A program made the position numbers and the translations under genes. Shown piece by piece: positions 7,801-14,335 of a stretch of DNA of 32,228 nt. The stretch covers positions 1 to 32,228 of the forward strand of contig JAJZXF010000023.1 in NCBI GenBank assembly GCA_021802485.1. Direction: 5' to 3'. Numbering within the stretch: the stretch's first letter is position 1; every line of letters starts with the position of its first letter. The notes below the pieces were generated by a model. It was given only the letters and a program-made list of their open reading frames with translations, did no database searches and was not told where the DNA came from. The DNA comes from Actinomycetes bacterium (GTDB lineage: Bacteria; Actinomycetota; Acidimicrobiia; Acidimicrobiales; JAJZXF01).

Positions 7801-9591
7801 AGCGCCGGCGATCGCAGCCTGGAGCCCGTGAGATGATCCGATAAGCCCGCCTGCCTTGCAGGTCGTAGTCGTTGGCGCACAGCTCACGCTGTCGAAACCA
7901 AGTACGGAGTTCGCCTGTGTGGCTACGTTCTCAGGCTGCCAAATCGCCCCGTTGTCAGAGGTCCCTTCGAGCACGGGTGCCACCACCGAGCTTGAACCGA
8001 TAGAAGAGCCTGCGACGTAGCAGGTGCTCGCAGTAGCACACGAGACGCTATAGAGGAATGCATGTGCGTATGTTCCAAGGCCTGCGATCGGGTTCTCCTG
8101 TGCCCAGGTGACACCAGCGTTGCTCGTCTGCCATGCGGTCGAGGTCTGAGCACCGAGGAAGCTCGTGCCGATAGCTGTGCACGACACAGTGCTCGCACAC
8201 GATATTCCGCTCGGGATCTCCAGTGCGCCAGGGCCCTCAGCAGGCCCCATAGCGTTAGCGTTCCAGGTAGCGCCTGCATTCGTGGTGGTGACGCTCATCG
8301 GCGCAAGCCCAAGTGAAGTGAGTGACACATCTGCCTTGACTCCTACGAATGTACAGGTGCTCACTGACGCGCACGAGATGGCGTTGCCTGTGATGAGCGG
8401 GACGAGCAGGCTCACGATCCCCGCTGGCGGAGCACCTTTGGTGCTCTGCCATGTCGCGCCAGCGTCAGTGGACTCCACGACCTCCGATGAGGCTATGCCG
8501 ACAAGTCCTACAGCGAAGCAGGTGCTCGAAGATGCTACACACGAGATGCCACCGAGCGATTCGAGGCTCGATGGCACGGACGCTGCCTTCCAGGTCGCGC
8601 CAGCGTCGGATGTGTAGAAGATCTCCGGCTTTACGGACAGGCTGAGCTTTGCTGGGAACCCACCTGCAACGCACGAGGTCGCGCTTGTACACGACACGCT
8701 CGTCAGGATCATCCCTGGAGCAGATGGGAACGGCACCTCGTTCCAGGTAGCGCCTGCGTTGTTCGTCGCTACGACATATGGCACATAGGACAGCAACGAC
8801 GAGCCTCCGATCGTCGCAGTTGCGCCGACTGCGATGCACGAGGTTGGGCTCGCACAGGATATGTGGAGTATGAAGCTGTCTTGTGCTCCAGTGAGCTCCA
8901 TCTGCCATGCGCCGCTTGGCACCGGCGTAGACTGTGTTCCCGGAGGATAAAGAAGGCAGTATCCCTGAAAGCCGATCAGGCACCCGAGCGAGGCGCCCGA
9001 GATCTCCGGAGTACTTGGAGGGACCGGGTTCGCTGTGATCTTGTAACCGGTGATCGGAGATCCGCCATCGTTCGCTGGAGGATTGAAACTGACGAGGATC
9101 CTCTGGTCCCGTGCGGACGCTACGACGTCTCGTGGTGCGCTCGGCGCCCCGGTAGCACTTGAGACCATAGCTTCACTCGATGGCTGCGACGACACTCCGA
9201 ACCCGAAGCTGTTCAGTGCCGTGACCGTGAAGGTATAGCTCGTAGCGTCAGAGAGCCCCGTCACGACAGTGCTCGTTGCAGAAGGCGATGCGATGAGCCC
9301 GCCACACGATGAGGACGAGGATGAAGATGAGTATGGGCATGCGGGAGATGGCGTGATGAAGTACGCGGTTATCGGCTCAGCACCTTGTGGTGGGGCAATC
9401 CAGGTGACCGTGGCGCTGCCAGCTGATCCGGTTGCCTGGACGTCATATGGCACACCCGGTGCTCCAACGGTAGTGCTATGAGACAAGAGCAAGGAGCGAG
9501 CGCTCCGATGAGGTGTCGAATGGGTATGCTCAGACGCGGCTGCGACCACAGGTACAGCAGTTACGATGACCACAGCTGAAGCTGCAAGCAC
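4876..9591 (-). CDS. Giant secreted multidomain repeat protein, putatively phase variable
   Basis: A 1,571-codon frame from GTG 9591. Order: truncated-looking signal segment (about 1-20); fibronectin type III domain (about 45-145); first half of a second FN3 (about 148-200); seven Cys-pair propeller blades (about 240-595) with NAGATW-like Asp boxes; the rest of FN3 (about 600-657, ATTYQVSVTALN); a 650-residue middle region whose end (HPEL, then LVFSYF) resembles DUF4185/GH43-like five-bladed propellers, a tentative match; and six GYW repeats (1317-1571). The frame is open upstream to TGA at 9669 and encodes RRARLRRSGLG, a proper signal-peptide N-region, but has no start codon there except rare CTG. 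An ATG with ideal GGAGG at 9670 is one frame off because of the (AG)9 tract. It is likely an adhesin-like or polysaccharide-binding surface protein; no function is proven. Confidence 0.85.
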   Translation of the reverse strand: MLAASAVVIVTAVPVVAAASEHTHSTPHRSARSLLLSHSTTVGAPGVPYDVQATGSAGSATVTWIAPPQGAEPITAYFITPSPACPYSSSSSSSSCGGLIASPSATSTVVTGLSDATSYTFTVTALNSFGFGVSSQPSSEAMVSSATGAPSAPRDVVASARDQRILVSFNPPANDGGSPITGYKITANPVPPSTPEISGASLGCLIGFQGYCLLYPPGTQSTPVPSGAWQMELTGAQDSFILHISCASPTSCIAVGATATIGGSSLLSYVPYVVATNNAGATWNEVPFPSAPGMILTSVSCTSATSCVAGGFPAKLSLSVKPEIFYTSDAGATWKAASVPSSLESLGGISCVASSSTCFAVGLVGIASSEVVESTDAGATWQSTKGAPPAGIVSLLVPLITGNAISCASVSTCTFVGVKADVSLTSLGLAPMSVTTTNAGATWNANAMGPAEGPGALEIPSGISCASTVSCTAIGTSFLGAQTSTAWQTSNAGVTWAQENPIAGLGTYAHAFLYSVSCATASTCYVAGSSIGSSSVVAPVLEGTSDNGAIWQPENVATQANSVLGFDSVSCAPTTTTCKAGGLIGSSHGLQAAIAGAESCGTTGALCTTLSTSVSLGAQYQVPDAINATTYQVSVTALNANGFSLAGAAVYQVTPLAVPMASYGTGAPPVQATLIGNPTNGFSYTSELLLPAQYYNARNVDRDCGQSSRVNIPTTTTTTTRADLWVFCDTITHDFGLITSPSPPSGTKQNVYHFTPSGTAAVQDPLPGPSVSPQLPLLTEDVNTGTLSKPSWPYPCPYSTVGETSSGLASPIAPSQPCPFLPSEGPKGTSTLSAWATANKLTVPSVTISAQNLLEMGVAPSYDPDNDSDNDASPLRDTDAKTKGETPIPLTDYCMISANELTAYDLAGSNRPADCANLSSAGFVIVPGSQPLTTTHYQCMRWTAGLMTRPVGAFLSGYSASLTQSNKVLDYYQHWCIPQIKLGTDATYSDIVFLSNGTAAPLGWSFDMNLETTWSPSVGVGEVNVTGSTTNQPSSIYDNLFPFPSSSPQELNCSGPGIAKCDTSSPATPQDGFASGAVLGPNENHLYIYTPVGNWSHYVYLARINLSLSPKGTTTGTTTVNTSVCGTSFPVWACAANYKYYDTPPPTGSTSICPSTPIASSASWTTNGAEATPILATCPIPPFSSATTAQQAVIGGGTFSVSKVPTQNGTEYIMVYQPVGGPYSGEVQFAVASDPWGPFTLTTSAVIPGCSPTVFATSCYDYLLHPELDPTGNTNLVFSYFQRGTYNAPNSGGATGHVQFAMLPMNCVVAPDKCSTGYWEVAADGGIFPFGGAQFYGSMGGKTLKAPVVGIAATPDGKGYWEVAADGGIFAFGDAGFYGSMGGKTLKAPVVGIAATPDGKGYWEVAADGGIFAFGDAGFYGSMGGKPLNKPVVGITSTPDGGGYWEVASDGGIFAFGDAGFYGSMGGKPLNKPVVGITSTPDGGGYWEVASDGGIFAFGDAGFYGSMGAKPLNAPIVGIASTSDGFGYWEVASDGGIFAYLDAHFYGSMGGKHLNAPVVGMAASSEVPVSP
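4879..5643 (-). repeat. Six tandem 126-bp units, near-identical
   Basis: Six 42-codon units. At DNA level units 1-2, 2-3 and 3-4 share long identical stretches (for example around 5090-5130, 5215-5255 and 5465-5490 on the plus strand, GAAGATGCCTCCGTCTG in each). Such near-identity predicts unit gain or loss by recombination, and recombination with the similar array at 2.9-3.6 kb. Confidence 0.88.
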
Positions 9592-9636
9592 CCCGAGGAG
9601 CCCGAGCCCGGACCTCCGCAGCCTTGCACGCCTTAA

Positions 9637-9654
9637 CTCTCTCTCTCTCTCTCT
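9637..9654 (-). repeat. (AG)9 dinucleotide microsatellite at gene start
   Basis: Nine perfect CT units on the plus strand (AG on the coding strand) lie between the ATG at 9670 and the signal-peptide-coding sequence. In the present length the ATG frame ends at 9530, and the long frame has only an internal GTG. Ten or seven units would join them. This is the only dinucleotide tract of this size that I see in the window. Confidence 0.9.
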
Positions 9655-9667
9655 CCAAAGAGCCTGT

Positions 9668-9681
9668 CATCGCCCGCCTCC
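9668..9681 (-). promoter_or_regulatory. Ribosome binding site and ATG, out of frame with the giant gene
   Basis: On the minus strand GGAGG (9677-9681) is followed by a 6-nt spacer and ATG (9668-9670), an optimal actinobacterial initiation site. The frame runs MTGSLERERER and then leaves the long frame through the AG tract. The alternative, GTG 9591, has its nearest GGAGG 12 nt away, which is further than usual. Confidence 0.75.
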
Positions 9682-10129
9682 AATCGCACCCTGATATGGC
9701 TGTGGGCCACAGCATAGCAAGCACGTACTGGCATGTCCACGCATTTCCAAAGCAGCACATGACGTCGACGCCCCACACGCGGGCCCGCATTGCCAGCCCC
9801 TTCTCCCCGCCGACGCGGCGCACCGCCGGTGCGCCGATCCGCTGGCCGGATCGCACGGAGCGACAACGGGACGCGTGGGCGTTGCCGTCTGTGCGAGCGA
9901 GGTGCGCGACAGATCCGCCGTATGGCAGTTGCGGTTGAGCTTTCCAGGTGGGCACAGCTCCGTGGATCGCCCACCAATGGGGAGCAACCCCCCTGAAAAG
10001 CCTCGTTAGCAAGCACGAGCCCAGTGCCCCCCCCACCTCCCCGCACCGCACCGCCGCTGCGCCGAACCGGACCGGTCGGACCGCGGAGCACCGGACCGGG
10101 TGCCGGGCGTGTGGGTGCGCAAGGTGCCT

Positions 10130-10161
10130 CCATGCAAGACCGGCTTGCCGGTCTTGCATGG
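10130..10161. repeat. Perfect 15-bp-arm palindrome
   Basis: CCATGCAAGACCGGC (10130-10144) is the exact reverse complement of 10147-10161, with only TT between. There is no T-run on either side, so it is a poor intrinsic terminator. It is better read as a protein-binding dyad, a recombination or transfer site, or a cruciform. Confidence 0.85.
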
Positions 10162-10203
10162 GCGTCCGGGAGCAGGAGCAGCGTGCAGGGGAGCAGTGCC
10201 GTG

Positions 10204-10226
10204 CACTCAGCCTTCAGGGCTGAGTG
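10204..10226. repeat. Hairpin upstream of the DUF932 remnant
   Basis: CACTCAGCC (10204-10212) pairs perfectly with GGCTGAGTG (10218-10226) over a 5-nt loop TTCAG. No T-run follows. Confidence 0.7.
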
Positions 10227-10357
10227 ATGGTGAGCGTGTAGGAGGCCTGGCTGCCGCTATAGCGACGGCCAGGTGGTGCGTATCAGGTGCTTGGGCAAGG
10301 GAGTGTCCCATATGCCGGAACCGTTCCGGCAGGTAATAGACCAAGGAAGGAACACCC

Positions 10358-10642
10358 ATGTCCCATGAACTTGAAATCAGAGATGGCATTGCGAGTTTCG
10401 TATCCGCACGCAAGCCTGCCTGGCACGGTCTCGGAACGATTGTCGCAGATGCGATGACGAGCGCTGAGGCGCTTGAGCTCTCCCGAGCGGACTACACGGT
10501 GTCTGTAATGCCGCTGTTCGCCTTTGATGGCACACGTGCGGTGCGGGTCCCTGACAAGGTGGCGACGACACGGCGCATCGACGCTTCGGCTGAGGTGCTC
10601 GGAGTTGTCGGGAGTGTTGAGCAGAGGCAAGTCCACGTGTGA
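10358..10642 (+). pseudogene. Truncated DUF932 phage/plasmid-like protein
   Basis: The 94-aa frame begins MSHELEIRDGIASFVSARKPAWHGLGTIV, preceded by AAGGAAGGA about 8 nt upstream. It continues with features of the DUF932 / TIGR03299 phage-plasmid family: MTSAEALELSR, a hydrophobic VMPLFAFDG, VPDKVATTRR and VLGVVGS. Family members usually run past 300 residues and continue after VLGVVGS with a conserved tail. Here the sequence switches to EQRQVHV and stops. About two thirds of the protein is therefore missing, and nothing in the following 300 bp restores it. The intact start and ribosome site mean a short product may still be made. It is probably the scar of an integrated plasmid or conjugative element. 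Confidence 0.75.
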
Positions 10643-10945
10643 CAGCACCCGAGCAAAGGACCGAAGACCCCAGATAGCTCGCTGTCGAGCAGAGCTGGAG
10701 TACGCGAAGAGCCAGCAGGAAGCGATCCGAGCACAAGGAAACTCAAAGGCTAACAAGGCGCGAGGCCTCAGGAAACCCAGGAAACCAGCCTACTTGGCTC
10801 CTTGGAAGTCCCAAGGGCCAATCGATATTGAATTCACGCTCGCCAACAAGATCAATTGCCGATTTCTCCTAAAGCATCATCCTAGACATGCCGATGTCCT
10901 CGAAACACCACCGATTGGACGAGCAACGCAAGGAGGCAACGCACC
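10643..10945. other. Stretch downstream of the DUF932 break, no gene called
   Basis: About 300 bp. One frame (10524-10949, plus) passes through and encodes a lysine/arginine-rich segment (SKANKARGLRKPRKP) that I cannot assign. It lacks a ribosome site and overlaps the remnant in another frame. It may be debris left by the deletion that removed the DUF932 C-terminus. Confidence 0.35.
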
Positions 10946-11323
10946 TTGAGGAAGTTACTAGTGTTTGCAGCGACCGCAGTCACAGCGGTCGGGCTTAGCG
11001 CATGTCAGTTTACTTCCGGCACCGGACTTTACGCGATCACCCAGACCCTGCCGGGAAACACCCCTACACTTGCACTCTTAGTGTACGGACATCCGAACAC
11101 CTCGTGCACAGCAACACTGGGTCTCACATCGAGCACCAGCGCACCAACTGGTGTCACGAAGACGACTAGCGCCCAGGGGCTAGCGTTCTGGACCCTGCCG
11201 TTCGCACAACGCACTGGGAAAGAGACATGGACCGTTACCTGCGCCGGGGGCGCAAACGCTACAGGTACTGTCCGACCCCCCAGGAAGCACAGAGGTGGCG
11301 GCGACGATCACGGGGATCACTGA
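10946..11323 (+). CDS. Secreted lipoprotein, His-rich C-terminus
   Basis: A 125-aa protein from TTG 10946, with AAGGAGG about 9 nt upstream. The N-terminus MRKLLVFAATAVTAVGLSAC is a lipoprotein signal peptide: positive start, hydrophobic core, and lipobox L-S-A-C with the lipidated cysteine at residue 20. The mature part is small, Thr/Ser/Gly-rich, and has two more cysteines (near residues 53 and 98: NTSCTATL and TVTCAGG) that could form a disulfide in an immunoglobulin-like beta fold. The tail is basic, then glycine, aspartate and histidine-rich (RKHRGGGDDHGDH), possibly metal binding. No family is recognised. It is followed by a strong hairpin and is convergent with the membrane protein downstream. 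Confidence 0.8.
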   Translation: MRKLLVFAATAVTAVGLSACQFTSGTGLYAITQTLPGNTPTLALLVYGHPNTSCTATLGLTSSTSAPTGVTKTTSAQGLAFWTLPFAQRTGKETWTVTCAGGANATGTVRPPRKHRGGGDDHGDH

Positions 11324-11336
11324 TACGCCAACCCAT

Positions 11337-11372
11337 CGACCGGATCAGTCTGCACACAGGCTGATCCGGTCG
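11337..11372. terminator. Hairpin between convergent genes
   Basis: CGACCGGATCAG (11337-11348) pairs perfectly with CTGATCCGGTCG (11361-11372) over a 12-nt loop, 14 nt after the lipoprotein stop. It lacks a U-tract, as is common for actinobacterial terminators. Being symmetric, it could stop transcription from both sides. Confidence 0.7.
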
Positions 11373-11477
11373 CCCGCGTGCCCAATCTGATTGGAGCCCG
11401 TGGTGACCGGAGTTAGCGCAAACCGCGAATAAGTGTGCGCCGCCGGGACTGTCGACTTCAGCCATCAGCGACGTCAA

Positions 11478-12800
11478 TCAGATAAACACAACCTGGTGGA
11501 CCACTACCGGTAGCCAAGCCAGGGCGACAAGGACGGCAACGGGCCCAAGACGCTTGCGTGACTCGAACAAGACCAGGATCGCAAACAGGTACGTCTCCGA
11601 GAAGCTCCTGAAATCCGCTTGACCGTTCCATATTCCATACGCGAGCGAGACGCTCAAACACACCAAGAGTACGAAGGCAAGGCGCTCATTGGGCCGGGCA
11701 GTAGTTTCACGCCAGACTGTGTCTGCTAGCGCTATCACGACGATCAAGATCACCGCCTGCTCCACCCACAGGTCGGCAGCGGGAGCCGGCAAAGACGTGA
11801 ACCAATGGACTGCAGCGCGTCCCATGGCCACGAAGGGCAGCCCAAGGTTCGATGCCAGATCGCTGGCGACGGGAGTTGGCGAGAAAAGGCTAACCAGTCC
11901 CTGCCATCCGACAAATACCACTCCAGGTAGCACCCAGGCCAGATCGGCGACGCTCGGTAACTCCCTTCTTCGAGCAAGCCCCACGATGCGTAGGATCCCG
12001 TAGGCAAAGACCACCAGTACCGGCGTTTCCCGTGTAAGCACCGCTGCCGACAGAACGACCGCGGCAAGAATCCAACGGCGCTCTCGCAAGGCAACAACGC
12101 CCCCCAAGGTGAACGCGGCAGTCACAATCTCCGCGGTGTCGCGAGACAGGCTGAAAGGAAAGCCGAAATAACCCACCATCAACAGACCCCAGGCTGAGTG
12201 CCTTCCGGCCTGGCGAGCAAGCAAAGCCCCAACATAAGCCACTGCGCCAATTGAGACGAGATTAACGCCAATTAGTGACCAAGGCACAAGAAGGTGGATG
12301 CCACCGAGGGAAGCAAGCCAGGCAATTGCAGGGTAACCGATACGCTGGAAGCGGTAGGAGGCATCGATGCGAATTCCAAACGCCCTACGCGAGAAGTTGG
12401 CAGGGTCCAGAGCAATCCGGTAGAAGAACTGCCCGTCATAGCCGGTTCCAGGGAACACTCGAATGCCATGGGGCACCAAGCTAGGGTTGGCCAGATCCCT
12501 GCCCGCCACCACGAAGTCGCCCGGTTGCCCGTGTGCAGCAAGAGCAAGGCGTGCAACAACGATGAGAATGCCGGCACACAATGCCAATAAAGAAACTCGC
12601 GTAGGCGAGCCGGCCCACACGCTCCATTGGCGAACCATCACTCTAGCGACGCGTTGCCATGTGGCCTTTGCTTGCCACGAGCTGCGGGGTGCACGAACGA
12701 AGGGTTCGTCCCCACTATCTCTCAAGACCTCTGATCTCGGATATCCTCTGCTCTGCTGTGGCGAAGAATCCGCGGTCGGAGCGACGTTTTCGGTCGTCAT
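11478..12800 (-). CDS. Polytopic membrane protein, GT-C glycosyltransferase-like
   Basis: A 440-aa protein from ATG 12800, with GGAAG about 10 nt upstream. Residues 1-60 are a hydrophilic, basic cytoplasmic N-terminus. About nine or ten hydrophobic segments follow, from residue 68 to the C-terminus. After the first span, a likely extracytoplasmic loop carries GTGYDGQFFYRIALDP (119-133) and later RIGYPAIAWLAS (153-164). These motifs recur in uncharacterised actinobacterial relatives of polyprenol-phosphate-dependent mannosyl/arabinosyltransferases (GT-C fold, DUF2029-like). The acidic residue in YDGQ would be the candidate catalytic or metal-contact position. Role is inferred as transfer of a sugar to a cell-envelope acceptor. 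It stands alone between a terminator hairpin and the PIN/TRAM gene. Confidence 0.7.
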   Translation of the reverse strand: MTTENVAPTADSSPQQSRGYPRSEVLRDSGDEPFVRAPRSSWQAKATWQRVARVMVRQWSVWAGSPTRVSLLALCAGILIVVARLALAAHGQPGDFVVAGRDLANPSLVPHGIRVFPGTGYDGQFFYRIALDPANFSRRAFGIRIDASYRFQRIGYPAIAWLASLGGIHLLVPWSLIGVNLVSIGAVAYVGALLARQAGRHSAWGLLMVGYFGFPFSLSRDTAEIVTAAFTLGGVVALRERRWILAAVVLSAAVLTRETPVLVVFAYGILRIVGLARRRELPSVADLAWVLPGVVFVGWQGLVSLFSPTPVASDLASNLGLPFVAMGRAAVHWFTSLPAPAADLWVEQAVILIVVIALADTVWRETTARPNERLAFVLLVCLSVSLAYGIWNGQADFRSFSETYLFAILVLFESRKRLGPVAVLVALAWLPVVVHQVVFI

Positions 12801-13087
12801 CCTACGGTCGCTTCCAGGCAGAAACCTCCATCAATGCTCTGCGGACATCGAGCACCGAACAGATGCTCCCATCACCCAGCCCGAGTCCCATCTGAGTAAT
12901 TAACATCGCGGACAGATGAGAGCTGGGTGAGAACGGGGTTAGGACTGCGTTATGAACACAAGATAATCAGCCTTGGGCATTTTCAGCGGAACAAGAGCAA
13001 GAAGGTGTGCTGTCGGAGCACGTCGGGACGCTCTGACCCTGACAGCGCTTTCAAGAAATGCCAGCGCGGGAAGGTCCTGTTGGACCG
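12801..13087. other. Intergenic region between two minus-strand genes
   Basis: About 290 bp. It carries the inverted repeat described at 12872-12930 and an AT-richer patch (12895-12905, 12950-12968) that may hold the promoter of the membrane protein. No gene is seen. Confidence 0.4.
12872..12930. terminator. Long interrupted hairpin
   Basis: TCACCCAGC (12872-12880) pairs with GCTGGGTGA (12922-12930), and the inner CATCTG (12889-12894) pairs with CAGATG (12913-12918). The loop contains AGTAATTAAC. It lies 160 bp downstream of the PIN/TRAM gene and 70 bp upstream of the membrane-protein start. It may end the former transcript or regulate the latter. Confidence 0.55.
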
Positions 13088-14335
13088 TTAACCAGCTTGG
13101 GTGGTCTCAATCGCGTCGGGAGCATCGCCGTGCGATGTCTCCTGGTGGACCTCAACAGCTACCGCACGCGACGGAGAGACACCGCCAGTTCTGACCGCTC
13201 GAGCGGATGGGCCTGTGCCAACATCGCCGGAGCTGGCGGAGGCGCCACTGGCCGGGCCCTCGGTGCCCTGCGTCTGGCTGCTGCTTTCACCAGGCCGCGG
13301 CGAGAGTAAGCTCGCAAAGACCAGCACACCCTGGGTGGTTTGCCTCGTCGATGCCACCACCACTTGGACCCCGTTCTGCCCGATCGCATGATCTGCGTCA
13401 TTCACGACCACCATATCGCCGTCGGGAAGGTAGCCGATGGCTTGCCTGGATTGGCGGCCAGGCCTCACAAGATCCACCGTCAGGTGCTCGCCGGGAAGGT
13501 GCTCCGGCGACAGGCTGGATGAAAGCCGTCTTAGATCCAGCACTGGTGAGCCATGTTTTTCCACAATCGATGCGACCTCTCCAGAGCACGTGATCAAGCG
13601 CGTACCCAAGCGCTCTGCTAGCACGGCCACCTTCTCGTTCACGCCTTCGACCTCAGGCACCTCTTCCACTGCAATGCGCACCTCGATCCCCTCCATCCGA
13701 AGGGCATCAAGCGACTCAAGACCGCGCTTTGCCCTCCGGGACGACACCGGATCCGGTCCAGCGGCTATGGTCTCCACTTGATCGAGAACGAACTGCGGCA
13801 GGACCAACGAGCGCGGCAGAAGGCCCGCTCGTCCCAGAATGAGCAGGTACTTATCCATGAGCGCCGAGGAGTCCAGCAGAGCCGATTCCCCCGAGGGCAC
13901 TTCGGTCCTATGCGACAACCTTCTGGAGAGATTCAGCGTCTCCACAAACTGCTCGCCCTTGCTAGCCCCAAAGCGCGCCGCCAGGACGGCCATGACCCAA
14001 CAGAGCGCAGCAAGGCTCGGATAGTCAATTGGTGAATGTACGAGTCCAAGCAACGGAAGACCCGCAACCAACGCCACGAGCAGGCCCAACGCCCCAGTCA
14101 ATGAGGCCGCGAACACCTCTGCGGGTGGAACATCCCGCAACTTCCGCGTGACCATGCCAATACCACGATCCAGCGTCCGCCCCACGACCCCTCCAGCCAC
14201 GTACGTAACGAAAGCTCCGAGGGTCGCACCAATCACAGGGGCGATCGAGGTCACACTGATCTCCCTGCCAATCTGGAGACCCGCGATGACCCCGATGAGG
14301 ACCACCAGCAATCTGAACCCCTCAACAAATACCAC
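13088..14335 (-). CDS. YacL-like PIN/TRAM membrane protein, degenerate active site
   Basis: A 415-aa protein from GTG 14335 (GGGG 7 nt upstream; first membrane span starts within ten residues, as in the family). The frame stays open to GTG 14422. Layout: four hydrophobic spans; a PIN domain starting LLDSSALMDKY; and a TRAM-like beta domain (LPGEHLTVDLV to GYLPDGDMVVV). A low-complexity Ser/Pro tail of about 70 residues follows. The order matches YacL-type PIN/TRAM proteins, linked elsewhere to RNA cleavage or DNA repair contexts. The first PIN aspartate is kept, but the family's VD-x-KLV is VNEKVAV, and the VTND motif is ITCSGE, so conserved acidic residues are missing. Nuclease activity is therefore doubtful. 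Confidence 0.85.
   Translation of the reverse strand: MVFVEGFRLLVVLIGVIAGLQIGREISVTSIAPVIGATLGAFVTYVAGGVVGRTLDRGIGMVTRKLRDVPPAEVFAASLTGALGLLVALVAGLPLLGLVHSPIDYPSLAALCWVMAVLAARFGASKGEQFVETLNLSRRLSHRTEVPSGESALLDSSALMDKYLLILGRAGLLPRSLVLPQFVLDQVETIAAGPDPVSSRRAKRGLESLDALRMEGIEVRIAVEEVPEVEGVNEKVAVLAERLGTRLITCSGEVASIVEKHGSPVLDLRRLSSSLSPEHLPGEHLTVDLVRPGRQSRQAIGYLPDGDMVVVNDADHAIGQNGVQVVVASTRQTTQGVLVFASLLSPRPGESSSQTQGTEGPASGASASSGDVGTGPSARAVRTGGVSPSRAVAVEVHQETSHGDAPDAIETTQAG

Larger units (their letters stand above)
9671..10357. other. Intergenic island with several hairpins
   Basis: Nearly 690 bp without a supported gene between the divergent giant gene and the DUF932 remnant. It contains the palindrome CTGTGGGCCACAG (9700-9712), the hairpin GGCGCACC/GGTGCGCC (9817-9835) directly followed by GATCCG/CGGATC (9836-9852), C-rich runs (10024-10045), and the two hairpins listed separately. 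Long open frames here are GC-frame artefacts. The density of dyads fits regulatory or plasmid-derived DNA. Confidence 0.45.

Noticed and set aside
9530-10159. 209-codon minus-strand frame containing the ATG at 9670
   Set aside because: As a single protein it has no signal or domain; only the ATG and ribosome site within it are meaningful.
10130-10161. Intrinsic terminator
   Set aside because: Strong dyad but no T-run on either strand and no gene ending nearby.
10524-10949. 141-codon frame after the DUF932 remnant
   Set aside because: Begins inside the remnant in another frame, no ribosome site; its basic segment is not assignable.
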